This document shows positions 6,748-15,266 of a stretch of 51,151 bases of DNA, in pieces (within the stretch, counting starts at the first letter, position 1; the number at the start of each line of letters is the position of its first letter). A model generated the notes under the pieces. That model searched no databases, was not told the origin of the DNA, and saw only the letters and a program-made list of their open reading frames with translations. A program made the position numbers and the translations under genes. The stretch comes from Endomicrobiales bacterium (GTDB lineage Bacteria; Elusimicrobiota; Endomicrobiia; Endomicrobiales; JALOBY01): NCBI GenBank assembly GCA_023228045.1, contig JALOBY010000010.1:1-51151 (forward strand), in the 5' to 3' direction.

Positions 6748-8128
6748 TAGTTTTTTTATACAGCACAACTGTGCCGCCCGATTTATCTTCAACTTTATAA
6801 CCAAGGTCTTCTATTTGTTTTCTTAAGTTATCGGAGTCAGCCCAGCGTTTTTGGTTGCGCGCTTCCTGCCTTGCTTCGGATAATTTTAACACTTCTTGTG
6901 GGATAGAAGAGTTTGAATTTAAGTTTATTCCAAGGCGATCTTGTAATAGAAGCTTTAATGTTGCGTAAGCATTAGAAAGCCATTTCTTATTGCTTTGCAT
7001 GCTTGGTAAAAGTGCTTCGTTTTTAAGTTTATGAATTACCGCAATTGCCTTTTCGGTGCTAAAGTCATCGTTCATTGCATTGTTAAAATCATCAACATAT
7101 TCTTTAATCGGGGTAGCTTGTGCCAAAGTTGTAGTTTGCATTATTTTTTCGCATAGCTCGTCTATTCCTTTGAGGGCAGTTTGTGCCTGTGTAATTTTAT
7201 CATCTGAAAAATCTATAGGAGAGCGGTAGTGTTGGCTTAATAGAAAATAGCGCACCGCGCGAGGCTCAAACTTTGCAAAAATGTCTTCCAGTGTAAAAAA
7301 ATTGCCAAGCGATTTTGACATTTTTTCTTTGTTAATCGTAACAAAACCATTATGCATCCAGTATTTTACAAACTGCTTTCCTGTTGCGGCTTCGCTTTGG
7401 GCAATTTCATTTTCGTGGTGCGGGAAAATTAAATCTTGTCCGCCGCCGTGAATGTCAATTTGGTCACCAAGCGATTGAGCCGACATTACTGAACACTCAA
7501 TATGCCAGCCCGGTCTGCCTTTGCCCCACGGGCTTTGCCATGAGCAGTCAGCTGGTTCATTTTCTTTTTTTCTTTTCCATAGCGCAAAATCAAGCGGGTC
7601 ATTTTTTTCTTCATCAATGCTTACTCTTGCGCCTGACTTAATATCATCAAGAGATCTTTTAGAAAGCTTTCCATAACCGTCAAACTTGCGCACTGAAAAG
7701 TAAACATCGCCGTTTTTTTCGTAGGCATAGCCCTTTTCAATTAGCTTTGAAACAAACTCAATTATTTGAGGTATTTTCTCGGAAACACGAGGATACTCAT
7801 CAGCCCTTAAAATGTTTAGTTTATCCATTTGTTTAAAATAATCCACAATGTTTGCGTTTGCAACTTCTATCGCGCTTAGTTTTGTATCAATAGCGCGCTT
7901 AATTATTTTATCGTCAATATCGGTAAAGTTTTGCACATACTTTAATGTGTATCCGCTTTGCATTAGGTGCCTGCGAATTGTGTCAAAAACCACATAGGCG
8001 CGTGCGTGCCCAAGGTGGCATTTATCATATGGTGTAACGCCGCAAACATAAATGCTTATATGGCCTTTTTTAATAGGGACAAACTCTTCTTTTTTGCCAG
8101 ATAAAGTATTGTGGATGGTTATGGTCAT
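6740..8128 (-). CDS. cysS: Cysteinyl-tRNA synthetase
   Basis: Class I aminoacyl-tRNA synthetase of 462 residues, the usual length. It shows the zinc cysteine C29 (YVCGVTPYDKCHLGH), the HIGH-type motif HLGH at 38-41, the downstream zinc cysteine in HIECSVMSAQSLG, HHENEIAQSEA, and the KMSKSLGN loop. The C-terminal anticodon-binding region (RQEARNQKRWADSDNLRKQI) is complete. It is separated from ispF by one base and overlaps rlmB by eight, so it sits in a tightly coupled operon. Confidence 0.96.
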   Translation of the reverse strand: MTITIHNTLSGKKEEFVPIKKGHISIYVCGVTPYDKCHLGHARAYVVFDTIRRHLMQSGYTLKYVQNFTDIDDKIIKRAIDTKLSAIEVANANIVDYFKQMDKLNILRADEYPRVSEKIPQIIEFVSKLIEKGYAYEKNGDVYFSVRKFDGYGKLSKRSLDDIKSGARVSIDEEKNDPLDFALWKRKKENEPADCSWQSPWGKGRPGWHIECSVMSAQSLGDQIDIHGGGQDLIFPHHENEIAQSEAATGKQFVKYWMHNGFVTINKEKMSKSLGNFFTLEDIFAKFEPRAVRYFLLSQHYRSPIDFSDDKITQAQTALKGIDELCEKIMQTTTLAQATPIKEYVDDFNNAMNDDFSTEKAIAVIHKLKNEALLPSMQSNKKWLSNAYATLKLLLQDRLGINLNSNSSIPQEVLKLSEARQEARNQKRWADSDNLRKQIEDLGYKVEDKSGGTVVLYKKTNG

Positions 8129-8129
8129 A

Positions 8130-8615
8130 TTATTTTTTTGAGTTCACAGCTATTATTGTTGCAATTGCAATTGCCGCAATGCCTTCTTTACGACCTACAA
8201 AGCCCATTTTTTCATTTGTTGTTGCTTTAAGCCCAACCTTATTTACTTTTAAATTAAGGGCTTTTGCAATATTTTCTTTCATTTTTTTAATATATGGGGA
8301 TATTTTTGGCGCTTCACAAATAAGGGTGGAGTCAACATTATTTACAGTAAATTTTTCTTTTTTAAGAATTTTGTTTACTTCCAATAGCAGTTCAATGCTG
8401 GAAGCTCCTTTGTACTTTTTGTTTGTGTTTGGAAAGTAATGGCCTATATCGCTTAGTCCGGCAGCACCTAATATGGCATCCATAATAGCGTGCACAAGCA
8501 CATCGGCATCGCTATGCCCATCTAAGCCATTAGTTTTGCTTATTAAATGCCCGCCTAAAATAAGCTTTCTATTTTTTTTGAACCTGTGCGCGTCGTAGCC
8601 AATTCCTGCGAACAT
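8130..8615 (-). CDS. ispF: 2-C-methyl-D-erythritol 2,4-cyclodiphosphate synthase
   Basis: Fifth enzyme of the MEP isoprenoid pathway; it cyclises the CDP-methylerythritol phosphate. The protein is 161 residues. The metal ligands are D8 and H10 (GYDAHRF) and H42 (ADVLVHAIMDAI). DGHSDAD and LSDIGHYFP are also present, as is the C-terminal KATTNEKMGFVGRKEGIAAIA. Its ATG shares one base with the ispD stop (TAATG), indicating coupled translation. Confidence 0.96.
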   Translation of the reverse strand: MFAGIGYDAHRFKKNRKLILGGHLISKTNGLDGHSDADVLVHAIMDAILGAAGLSDIGHYFPNTNKKYKGASSIELLLEVNKILKKEKFTVNNVDSTLICEAPKISPYIKKMKENIAKALNLKVNKVGLKATTNEKMGFVGRKEGIAAIAIATIIAVNSKK

Positions 8616-9304
8616 TAAATAATCCTTTTTGCCGCAATTATTTTTGCAAGTAGCATATCTTCTTTTGTTGTAATTTTAAAGTTGTTTTTTTCTCCGAGGA
8701 TTAGAACCGGTTTAATACCAATAGATTCAACCGCGCTTGCGTCGTCGGTTATTTCAAAGTTTTTGTTTTTCTTATATGCGTTTTCAATTAGTTCGCGTTT
8801 AAATGTCTGAGGTGTTTGGGCAAGCCAGATGTTTGCGCGAGATAAGGTTTTACTTACCCTAAAACCGTCTTTTGAGTATTTAACTGTGTCTTGCGCGGGT
8901 ATTGCGGCAATTGCCGCACCATTTTTTTGTGCTGCAATTTGTATGGCACAAATAAGTTTTGTGCTAACAAAAGGCCTTGCGGCGTCGTGGATTGTTACAA
9001 ATTTTACACTGGACTTAAGCTTTTGCAATCCAGACATTACTGAATTTATGCGTTCATCACCTGATAGAGCAAATGTGAAATTGTATTTTTTTGAAAGTTT
9101 GGAGTATTTTTTATGGTAGCTTGTTGGCGCAACAACAATTAACTGCCCAAACAAATTGGTTTTATTAAATGCAATTACACTCCATAAAAAAACAGCTTTA
9201 TTACCAAGAGATAGGAATTGTTTTGGAGTTTTGCCTCCAAGACGCAGGCCTTTGCCACCTGCGACAATTATTGCGATATTAAAATTTTTGTTAGTTTTAC
9301 TCAT
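8615..9304 (-). CDS. ispD: 2-C-methyl-D-erythritol 4-phosphate cytidylyltransferase
   Basis: Third MEP-pathway enzyme; it couples CTP to methylerythritol phosphate. The 229-residue protein has the nucleotide-binding motif AGGKGLRLGGKTPKQFL near the N-terminus and VTIHDAARPFVS, AIPAQDTVK and the C-terminal ITTKEDMLLA. The ATG at 9304 (MSKTNKNF) overlaps the end of the PIN-TRAM gene by 8 bases and is preferred over a TTG 12 bases upstream. There is no clear Shine-Dalgarno, so it probably depends on coupling. ispD directly before ispF is a very common order. Confidence 0.95.
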   Translation of the reverse strand: MSKTNKNFNIAIIVAGGKGLRLGGKTPKQFLSLGNKAVFLWSVIAFNKTNLFGQLIVVAPTSYHKKYSKLSKKYNFTFALSGDERINSVMSGLQKLKSSVKFVTIHDAARPFVSTKLICAIQIAAQKNGAAIAAIPAQDTVKYSKDGFRVSKTLSRANIWLAQTPQTFKRELIENAYKKNKNFEITDDASAVESIGIKPVLILGEKNNFKITTKEDMLLAKIIAAKRII

Positions 9305-10031
9305 TTGATTTTGCAAAAATCATTTTTCCGCTTTGGGTTTGGTATATAGAGCTAACAGTCGCATCAATCCGTTTTCCAACAAGTTTTTTTGCTTCTTCAA
9401 CCACAACAACCGTGCCATCGTCAAAGTAGCCAAGCCCTTGGTTTCTTTCACGACCTTCTTTTGCAATAAAAATTTTTATTTCTTCTCCAGGCAGGTAAAT
9501 TGGTCTGAGTGCTTTTGAAAGGTCTGTTAGGTTTAAAACTTCTACGCTTTTTGTTATAGCAAGTTTTTGTGTTTGAAAGTCAGTAGTAATTAGTGTGCAG
9601 TGGTTAATTTGTGCACTGTGTACAAGTCCTTCAATAGTTTTTAAATTTGAAAGGGGAAATGATTTTATTTCAATTTGAAGGTTTTTGTTTTTCTTAAGCT
9701 CATCAATTACACGTATTCCTCTTTTTGCAGTATTTTTCTCGGTTTGGTTCGTTGATGTGAGTTTACTTTTTAAGTCATCAACAAATTGTTTTGAAATTAA
9801 AATTTTACCGTCAATAAATTTATAAGATGCAAGCTCAAGCACTCTGCCATCTAAAATAGCGTTTAGGTCTAATAAATATAGCGATTTCTTTTTTGCTTTT
9901 GTTGAAACTTTTGCAATAAATATAAGTGCAACTATTAGTGAAGATACAAGTGAGTTAGGGATATTGTTTGAAAGTGCGTAGTAAATTGCACCAACGGCAA
10001 TAATTATAATAACTTTTACTATAAAGTTCAT
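9297..10031 (-). CDS. Membrane-anchored PIN-TRAM domain protein (YacL-like)
   Basis: A 244-residue protein. Two short hydrophobic segments (about residues 3-19 and 25-40) anchor it to the membrane. A PIN nuclease domain follows (LLDLNAILDGRV, FVDDLKS, LITTDFQTQKLA), then a C-terminal TRAM RNA-binding domain (LPGEEIKIF, QGLGYFDDGTVVVVEEAKK, QTQSGKMIFA). The PIN acidic positions are kept as D or E, so nuclease activity is possible. B. subtilis YacL has fewer or differently arranged membrane segments but the same PIN-TRAM layout and sits in the same order before ispD. Its substrate is unknown. Confidence 0.85.
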   Translation of the reverse strand: MNFIVKVIIIIAVGAIYYALSNNIPNSLVSSLIVALIFIAKVSTKAKKKSLYLLDLNAILDGRVLELASYKFIDGKILISKQFVDDLKSKLTSTNQTEKNTAKRGIRVIDELKKNKNLQIEIKSFPLSNLKTIEGLVHSAQINHCTLITTDFQTQKLAITKSVEVLNLTDLSKALRPIYLPGEEIKIFIAKEGRERNQGLGYFDDGTVVVVEEAKKLVGKRIDATVSSIYQTQSGKMIFAKSNE

Positions 10032-10858
10032 TTCTTCATTGCCTCAATGAGTGCTTTTCTCATAACTTCAACAGGGGCTTTTTTACCGGTCCAAAGTTCA
10101 AAGCCCTTTACACCCTGCATTAAAAGCATTCCAAGCCCGCCGCTTGAGATCGCTTTTGCCGCTTTTGCAAGCTTAATAAACTCGGTTTCTCTATTATATA
10201 TTACATCGTAATAAAAACATTTTTTTGTAAACATATCTTTTGGCAAAACAGATGGGTCACCTTTATGCATACCAATAGGTGTTGCATTTACGCATAGGTT
10301 AAGCTCTTCTTTTATTTTTTTAAAATCATTTTGTGTAATTATTTTACAGTTCTTTACCTTTTTTACCAAAGATGAGGCCTTATTGGTATCTATTTCTAAA
10401 AGATAAATTCTTTTTATTCCGTTTAACTCTAATGCGGCAGCAATTGCCTTGCCAACGCCACCTGCGCCTAAAAGCAAAGCTGTTTTACCTTTTGGTATAA
10501 AACCATTAACTTTAAGGTCTTCTATAAAACCTGGAGCGTCGGTATTGTAGCCGCAAAGAATTCCATTTTTGTTAATTATCGTATTTATGCTGCCGATTTT
10601 TTTTGCTGTTTTGTCAATCTTATCTACAAACTTCATTGCCATTTCTTTGTGAGGTACGGTTATGTTTATCGCACATATATTAAGTTCTTTAATTGATTTA
10701 ATTGCATCTTTAAGTGCACTAGGAGCAACTTCAAACGGGTAGTAAGCATAATTTAGCCCAAGTGCCTTATATGCCGCATTGTGCATATAAGGCGAGAGTG
10801 TATGACCAATTGGGTATCCAAAAATTCCTGTAATTTTTGCTTGCGTAGTAACTTTCAA
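10028..10858 (-). CDS. aroE: Shikimate dehydrogenase
   Basis: NADPH-dependent enzyme reducing 3-dehydroshikimate in the chorismate pathway. The protein has 276 residues. IGHTLSPYMHNAAYKALG and NITVPHKE (catalytic K71) define the substrate domain. CGYNTDAPGF carries the catalytic aspartate. The Rossmann glycine loop is LLLGAGGVGKA, and the C-terminal GLGMLLMQGVKGFELWTG is diagnostic. It is the first gene of the - strand operon and overlaps the PIN-TRAM start by four bases (ATGA). Chorismate made this way would feed the trp operon 18 kb away. Confidence 0.96.
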   Translation of the reverse strand: MKVTTQAKITGIFGYPIGHTLSPYMHNAAYKALGLNYAYYPFEVAPSALKDAIKSIKELNICAINITVPHKEMAMKFVDKIDKTAKKIGSINTIINKNGILCGYNTDAPGFIEDLKVNGFIPKGKTALLLGAGGVGKAIAAALELNGIKRIYLLEIDTNKASSLVKKVKNCKIITQNDFKKIKEELNLCVNATPIGMHKGDPSVLPKDMFTKKCFYYDVIYNRETEFIKLAKAAKAISSGGLGMLLMQGVKGFELWTGKKAPVEVMRKALIEAMKK

Positions 10859-10920
10859 GTGTTTGCTCCAATAGTAAATTTACATTGAAAATTTAGCATA
10901 AATACGAGTAAAAATCAAAT

Positions 10921-11490
10921 TTGAAGGCAGAGGTTTTAAGGGCTATTGTTTGCAAAATGAAGTCATTTATTTGCCATGGAATTAACTTTAAAAATTCAGC
11001 TAACTGCGTTGATGTTATAAAAGGTTTTGCAACAAATCATATGATGGCTTTTGCAAAAAATCAAAATTTTACAAAAATACTATTAGAGGCTCTTGTTAAT
11101 GGCCCACTTATTTTAAGGGAGATATTAGTAAAATCCATTGGAGAAAACGAAGGAATGAGCAAGGCAATGTTAAGCTATATCAGGCACTGTATTGTTAAAA
11201 AAGAAATTAGGGATGTTAACCCTGAACATCTTATGATAAATATTGTTGGAATGAATCTTATTTATTTTATAAGCGCGCCAATTGCTCTTGGTTTATCTGA
11301 AGTTGGTAAATTCCGCCGTGGTATGGGTATAGCTATAATCGGCGGTTTGATAGGCTCAACATTTTTGTCGCTAGTTGTTGTTCCTGCAGTGTTCGATTAT
11401 ATTGATGGTTTTAGGTTGTGGACAAGAAAATTATTTCACAGACCAGCGTTAAGAGAAATTAATAAAATAAACAGTAATATAGAAGTTTAA
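10921..11490 (+). pseudogene. Fused remnant: TetR-type regulator C-domain joined to RND efflux pump C-terminus
   Basis: An open frame of 189 codons starting at TTG, with no Shine-Dalgarno and an upstream stop at 10909. Residues about 30-125 look like the ligand-binding part of a TetR regulator (IRDVNPEHLMINIVGMNLIY), but the DNA-binding helix-turn-helix is absent. Residues about 128-175 match the last membrane helix and tail of AcrB-like RND transporters (FRRGMGIAIIGGLIGSTFLS, then VVVPAVFDYID). Regulator and pump genes are normal neighbours, so an in-frame deletion removing the rest of the pump operon would explain the fusion. It could also be an expressed hybrid membrane protein; that seems less likely. 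Confidence 0.65.
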
Positions 11491-11499
11491 CCTCAATTA

Positions 11500-11508
11500 T
11501 GTTATAAT
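11500..11508 (+). promoter_or_regulatory. Candidate extended -10 promoter before cNMP-binding gene
   Basis: TGTTATAAT is a full extended -10 element located 46 bases before the ATG at 11555. No strong -35 is visible. It follows the end of the remnant gene and would give the downstream cNMP-binding and permease genes their own promoter. Confidence 0.5.
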
Positions 11509-11554
11509 AAGCAAAGCAGTCAAACTTTGTAAGGCACAAAATAGCGGAGAGATT

Positions 11555-12043
11555 ATGAACCTATTAGATATTTTTTCAAAAGTTTTTATGGATAAAGAGT
11601 TTAAGGAAAATGTAAACTTTTTTAGCACAATAGCTTTGTTTAAGGGGCTTTCTATAAAGAGCCTTGGTAAACTTGTTAGTGTCGCGCATAAAAAAACCTA
11701 TTTTTCAGGAGAAACAGTTTTTGAACAGGGGCAAGTGGGGCGTGTTCTTTACATTGTAAAATCTGGCGGAGTATCTGTAACTAAAAACGCTCAAAAAATT
11801 TCATCTTATAGTGTTGGGGAATCTTTTGGCGAGGTTGCTATGCTTGAAGAACTACCAAGAACCGCAACTATAGTTTGCGATACCGATACAGAACTTTATT
11901 TAATTTATAAAGTTAAATATGACTCATTTATTGAGCAGTATCCAAAAGCAGGTTTAACACTTTTTAAAAATCTGGCATTGTCCATATCCGCAAAGTTAAG
12001 AAACTGCTTAGACAAATTAGACAAAAGTTTTAAAAAGGATTAA
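11555..12043 (+). CDS. Cyclic nucleotide-binding (CAP-ED) domain protein
   Basis: A 162-residue protein consisting of one CAP-effector-type domain (about residues 20-140). The phosphate-binding cassette is FGEVAMLEELPRTATI, with the key Glu and Arg-Thr-Ala both present, so cAMP or cGMP binding is plausible. There is no helix-turn-helix and no other output domain, so it is not a CRP-type activator by itself. A GGAGAG ribosome-binding site precedes the ATG. It ends four bases before the AI-2E-type permease gene, suggesting co-expression. Confidence 0.85.
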   Translation: MNLLDIFSKVFMDKEFKENVNFFSTIALFKGLSIKSLGKLVSVAHKKTYFSGETVFEQGQVGRVLYIVKSGGVSVTKNAQKISSYSVGESFGEVAMLEELPRTATIVCDTDTELYLIYKVKYDSFIEQYPKAGLTLFKNLALSISAKLRNCLDKLDKSFKKD

Positions 12044-12046
12044 TAA

Positions 12047-13105
12047 GTGCAAAATATTTCCTTGAGATCACTTTTCATTGTTGGTTTCTTGATGACAGCA
12101 GTAGGTGTCGTTATATTTTTACTAAAAGGTATTTTATTACCATTTTTGTTAGCTGGTTTACTTGCATATTTCCTCTCGCCAATAATATCAAAGTTACAAG
12201 CACTGGGATTTAAAAGACAAGTGGCTGTTTTAATATTGTTTAGTGTATTCCTTGTTGTTTTTAGTGCAACTGTATATTTTATTTTTCCAGCTGTTGTTAG
12301 ACAAGGAACATCGCTTAAAAACAAAATGCCAGAGTACTCACAAAAAATTAAAAACTCATTTTATAACCTTGAACGAGAAGTGGAAAACAAATTGCCATTT
12401 GCTCAAAAAGCAAAGTTTGTTGATGATGTTGAACAAAGAATAAATACATTTATTTATGAACAAAAGAGTCATTTGCCAAGTTACCTGCTCCGGTTTTTTT
12501 CTATTTTTTCACTTTTTGTGTTAATACCAATGCTTACTTTTTTTATGCTTTTAGTTTCTGGCGGACTATTTGATAGTATGCTTAGGTATTTACCAACTAA
12601 ATATGCCGAGCGCGGGTTAGGCCTGCTTTATGAGATAGATGAGATGCTCGGCAGGTATATAAGAGGTCAATTAATTGAGGTGCTATTTGTTGGAATTTTA
12701 TCTACAATTGGTTTATTACTTTTGGGTATAAACTACGCTTTGTTAATTGGATCTGTTGCCGGAATATTTAATGTGATTCCATATTTGGGCCCGGTTGCTG
12801 GCACAATACCCGCGGTTGTAGTGGGTTTTATGGAATATCAAAATTTTGCAATAGTCCTAAAGGTTATTTTAATGTTTATTGTAGTTCAGTATCTTGACAA
12901 TCATATTATTCAGCCAATTGTTATTGGCCAGGGTGTTAAGTTAAGCCCTGTTGCAATAATATTTTCCGTAATGGCAGGTGCTCAACTATTTGGTTTTCTA
13001 GGAATACTTTTTGCTGTTCCTTTTGCCGGTATGATAAAGGTAGTGTTTATTGTTTTATTTAGAAAGCCGGCCATTAGTTCAGATTGTCAGAAAATGCTTC
13101 TTTAA
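12047..13105 (+). CDS. AI-2E/PerM-family membrane transporter
   Basis: A 352-residue polytopic protein of the AI-2 exporter family. Hydrophobic segments occur near residues 10-55, 65-85, 145-170 and 205-345. The family features are the N-terminal LLAYFLSPIISKL, the central PYLGPVAGTIPAVVVGF and the C-terminal DNHIIQPIVIGQGVKLSPVAIIFSVMAGAQLFGFLGI region. The start is GTG, preceded by AAGGA. Members export AI-2 or act in ion homeostasis; the substrate is not readable from sequence. It converges on a DedA gene with only 14 bases between stops. Confidence 0.9.
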   Translation: MQNISLRSLFIVGFLMTAVGVVIFLLKGILLPFLLAGLLAYFLSPIISKLQALGFKRQVAVLILFSVFLVVFSATVYFIFPAVVRQGTSLKNKMPEYSQKIKNSFYNLEREVENKLPFAQKAKFVDDVEQRINTFIYEQKSHLPSYLLRFFSIFSLFVLIPMLTFFMLLVSGGLFDSMLRYLPTKYAERGLGLLYEIDEMLGRYIRGQLIEVLFVGILSTIGLLLLGINYALLIGSVAGIFNVIPYLGPVAGTIPAVVVGFMEYQNFAIVLKVILMFIVVQYLDNHIIQPIVIGQGVKLSPVAIIFSVMAGAQLFGFLGILFAVPFAGMIKVVFIVLFRKPAISSDCQKMLL

Positions 13106-13119
13106 TTTATTTAATTCAA

Positions 13120-13752
13120 TTACCTGCATCCTTTAATCTTTTTAATTTTATGCCAAATAAAGTAAATAACGAGACCAATCAATAGCGTTCCTATAAGCAA
13201 TTCGTATTTTCTGTAATAAACTTCAAGCTTGCTCCAGTTGCTTCCAAGTATAAAGCCAATGTTGGCAAGTATAAAAGACCAGATAATAGCGCCTATAAGT
13301 GTAAGATATGAAAACTTCCACAAATTCATTTTTGCTATTCCGCAGGGAAGGGAAATAAAAGTTCTTACAATTGGCATCAGTCGTGAAAAAAAAGCAATAC
13401 TTTCTCCATATTTTTTAAACCATTTCATTGACTTGTCAAACTCATCCTCACTTACAAGAATAAACTTGCCATACTTTTTAATAAGTGTTCTAACAAAGTG
13501 TTCTTGCCCCCAAAAGCCAAGCCAGTAAGCAAGCAATGAGCCAATAAGGTTTGCAAACCCGCCAACTAAGCAAAGAGTAAACAGGCTCATCTTGCCCTCT
13601 GATGCCAAAAAACCGCTGAAGGTCATAGTAATTTCAGATGGAATTGGAATTAAAGCCGATTCAAAAGTCATAAGCGTAAAAACACCGAAATACCCGCTTG
13701 CCTCAATGATTTTAACTATTAAAAGTGTAAGAAATTCAACTATATGATGCAT
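13120..13752 (-). CDS. DedA-family membrane protein
   Basis: An integral membrane protein of about 210 residues of the DedA/VTT family, which includes lipid scramblases and flippases. The family motifs are ESALIPIPSEITMTFSGFLA, the loop GESIAFFSRLMPIVRTFISLPCG and the downstream helix LIGAIIWSFILANIGFILG. The ATG at 13752 is chosen; an in-frame TTG at 13791 would add 13 polar residues. No strong ribosome-binding site is visible for either. It may recycle undecaprenyl phosphate or phospholipids, as known for several DedA proteins. Confidence 0.85.
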   Translation of the reverse strand: MHHIVEFLTLLIVKIIEASGYFGVFTLMTFESALIPIPSEITMTFSGFLASEGKMSLFTLCLVGGFANLIGSLLAYWLGFWGQEHFVRTLIKKYGKFILVSEDEFDKSMKWFKKYGESIAFFSRLMPIVRTFISLPCGIAKMNLWKFSYLTLIGAIIWSFILANIGFILGSNWSKLEVYYRKYELLIGTLLIGLVIYFIWHKIKKIKGCR

Positions 13753-13861
13753 AAGTTCGTGAATTTTAAATGATTTTTCTCTAAAAAGCAAAGTTTATTT
13801 ATATAAATCTTTAAGATTAATAATTGAAATTTGGTTTAGTAAATATAAAATTGAAAATAAA

Positions 13862-13890
13862 TTGACTTGGGTGTGTAACTTTTATAAAAT
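13862..13890 (+). promoter_or_regulatory. Sigma-70-type promoter for trxA-trxB
   Basis: TTGACT (13862-13867), a 17-base spacer and TAAAAT (13885-13890). It is located 53 bases before the trxA ATG in an intergenic region that is otherwise AT-rich and featureless. Confidence 0.6.
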
Positions 13891-13942
13891 TACCGAGCAA
13901 TAAAAAATCTTTCCGAAAAATAATATTTAAATGGAGGGCGCG

Positions 13943-14263
13943 ATGTCAGGTATTGAATTAACCGATTTGAACTTTGATACTGAAGTGATAAAGTCAAATA
14001 TCCCGGTTCTTGTAGATTTTTGGGCTCCATGGTGCGGACCTTGTAAAATGATTGCTCCTGTAATTGAGGAGCTGGCAAATGAATATGCCTCTAAAATAAA
14101 AGTTGGTAAAGTAAATACCGACAATAATATGAATACTTCAACAAAGTATCAGATAGCATCTATCCCAACGATAATTTTCTTTAAAGGTGGCCTGCCAGTG
14201 CAGAAAATTGTTGGTTTTAAGCCAAAGACGGAGCTTAAAAAAATATTAGATGGTTTGCTTTAA
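13943..14263 (+). CDS. trxA: Thioredoxin
   Basis: A 106-residue thioredoxin with the canonical active site WAPWCGPCKM (C31, C34), buried Asp in VLVDFWA and cis-Pro in SIPTIIFFKGG. The ATG at 13943 follows GGAGG at normal spacing; the ATG at 13931 lies before that Shine-Dalgarno and would add four residues. trxB begins one base after the stop, so the two make a matched electron-transfer pair. Confidence 0.97.
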   Translation: MSGIELTDLNFDTEVIKSNIPVLVDFWAPWCGPCKMIAPVIEELANEYASKIKVGKVNTDNNMNTSTKYQIASIPTIIFFKGGLPVQKIVGFKPKTELKKILDGLL

Positions 14264-14264
14264 T

Positions 14265-15230
14265 ATGCCTATATCGCCACATCTTCCTGAAAATATTTAC
14301 GATATTATAATTATTGGCGGCGGTCCAGCTGGTCTTACTGCCGGTATTTATGCTTCTCGTGCCCGTATGAAAACATTGCTTATTGAAAAAATGGGTTGTG
14401 GCGGTAATGCCGCTTTAACTGATTGGATAGAAAATTATCCGAGCATGCCAGATGGAATAAGTGGATTTGAGCTTGCACAAAAAATGGAGCAACAGGCAAG
14501 AAAGTTTGGCACAGAAATTGTTTATGAAGAGTTTATAAAAGTAAAAGATACCGGTATTTATAAAATTGTAAAAACTACAGAAAAAGAGTACGACGCCATA
14601 GCCATAATAATTGCAACAGGCGCGGAATACAAAAGCTTGGGTGTTCCGGGTGAAGAAGAGTTTCGTGGTAAAGGGGTTTCTTATTGTGCAACTTGCGATG
14701 GTGCATTTTTTAAAGACAAAGATATAGTTGTTGCTGGTGGCGGGAACTCTGCATTTCAAGAAGCCATATTTTTAACTCGTTTTGCAAAAACTGTAACCAT
14801 TGTTCACCGTCGTGACACTTTCAGGGCAATGCCTATTTTACAAGAGCGTGCAAAAGCAGATGCAAAAATTAAATTTGTTGTAAACTCTATAATTGAGCGC
14901 ATAGAGGGAAATGAAAAAGTTGAAAGAATTGTTTTAAAAAATACAATAACAGGCCAAAATAGTGTGCTTAATGCCGATGGTATTTTTATATTTATTGGTT
15001 TTGCGCCTGCAACCGAATACCTAAAAGGTGTAATTGAGTTAGACACTATAGGTCATATTATCTCAGATAGTACAATGAACACCTCAAGTAATGGCATTTT
15101 TGCCTGTGGTGATGCTCGTAAGAAAACGCTCAGGCAGATTATTACTGCGGCAAGTGACGGTGCAATTGCCGCGCACAGCGCACAGGAATATGTTGAGCAC
15201 ATAAAAAATCAGTATCTCGCCGTAAAATAA
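14265..15230 (+). CDS. trxB: Thioredoxin reductase (NADPH, flavoprotein)
   Basis: A 321-residue low-molecular-weight thioredoxin reductase. The FAD-binding GGGPAGLTAG is at 18-27, the redox disulfide CATC at 141-144, the NADPH-binding GGGNSAFQEA follows, and the C-terminal FACGDARKKTLRQIITAASDG is typical. The first in-frame ATG at 14250 would overlap trxA and give a poor N-terminus, so 14265 is chosen. The reductase recharges the adjacent thioredoxin. A ferredoxin- rather than NADPH-dependent reductase is possible for this fold but not indicated. Confidence 0.94.
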   Translation: MPISPHLPENIYDIIIIGGGPAGLTAGIYASRARMKTLLIEKMGCGGNAALTDWIENYPSMPDGISGFELAQKMEQQARKFGTEIVYEEFIKVKDTGIYKIVKTTEKEYDAIAIIIATGAEYKSLGVPGEEEFRGKGVSYCATCDGAFFKDKDIVVAGGGNSAFQEAIFLTRFAKTVTIVHRRDTFRAMPILQERAKADAKIKFVVNSIIERIEGNEKVERIVLKNTITGQNSVLNADGIFIFIGFAPATEYLKGVIELDTIGHIISDSTMNTSSNGIFACGDARKKTLRQIITAASDGAIAAHSAQEYVEHIKNQYLAVK

Positions 15231-15266
15231 CCATCCTAAATAAAAAAACTTTTGAAAGCGAACCTT

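Noticed and set aside
6320..6826. 168-codon + strand frame
   Set aside because: Antisense shadow of rlmB and the cysS end, with low-complexity Ala/Ser composition typical of antisense translation.
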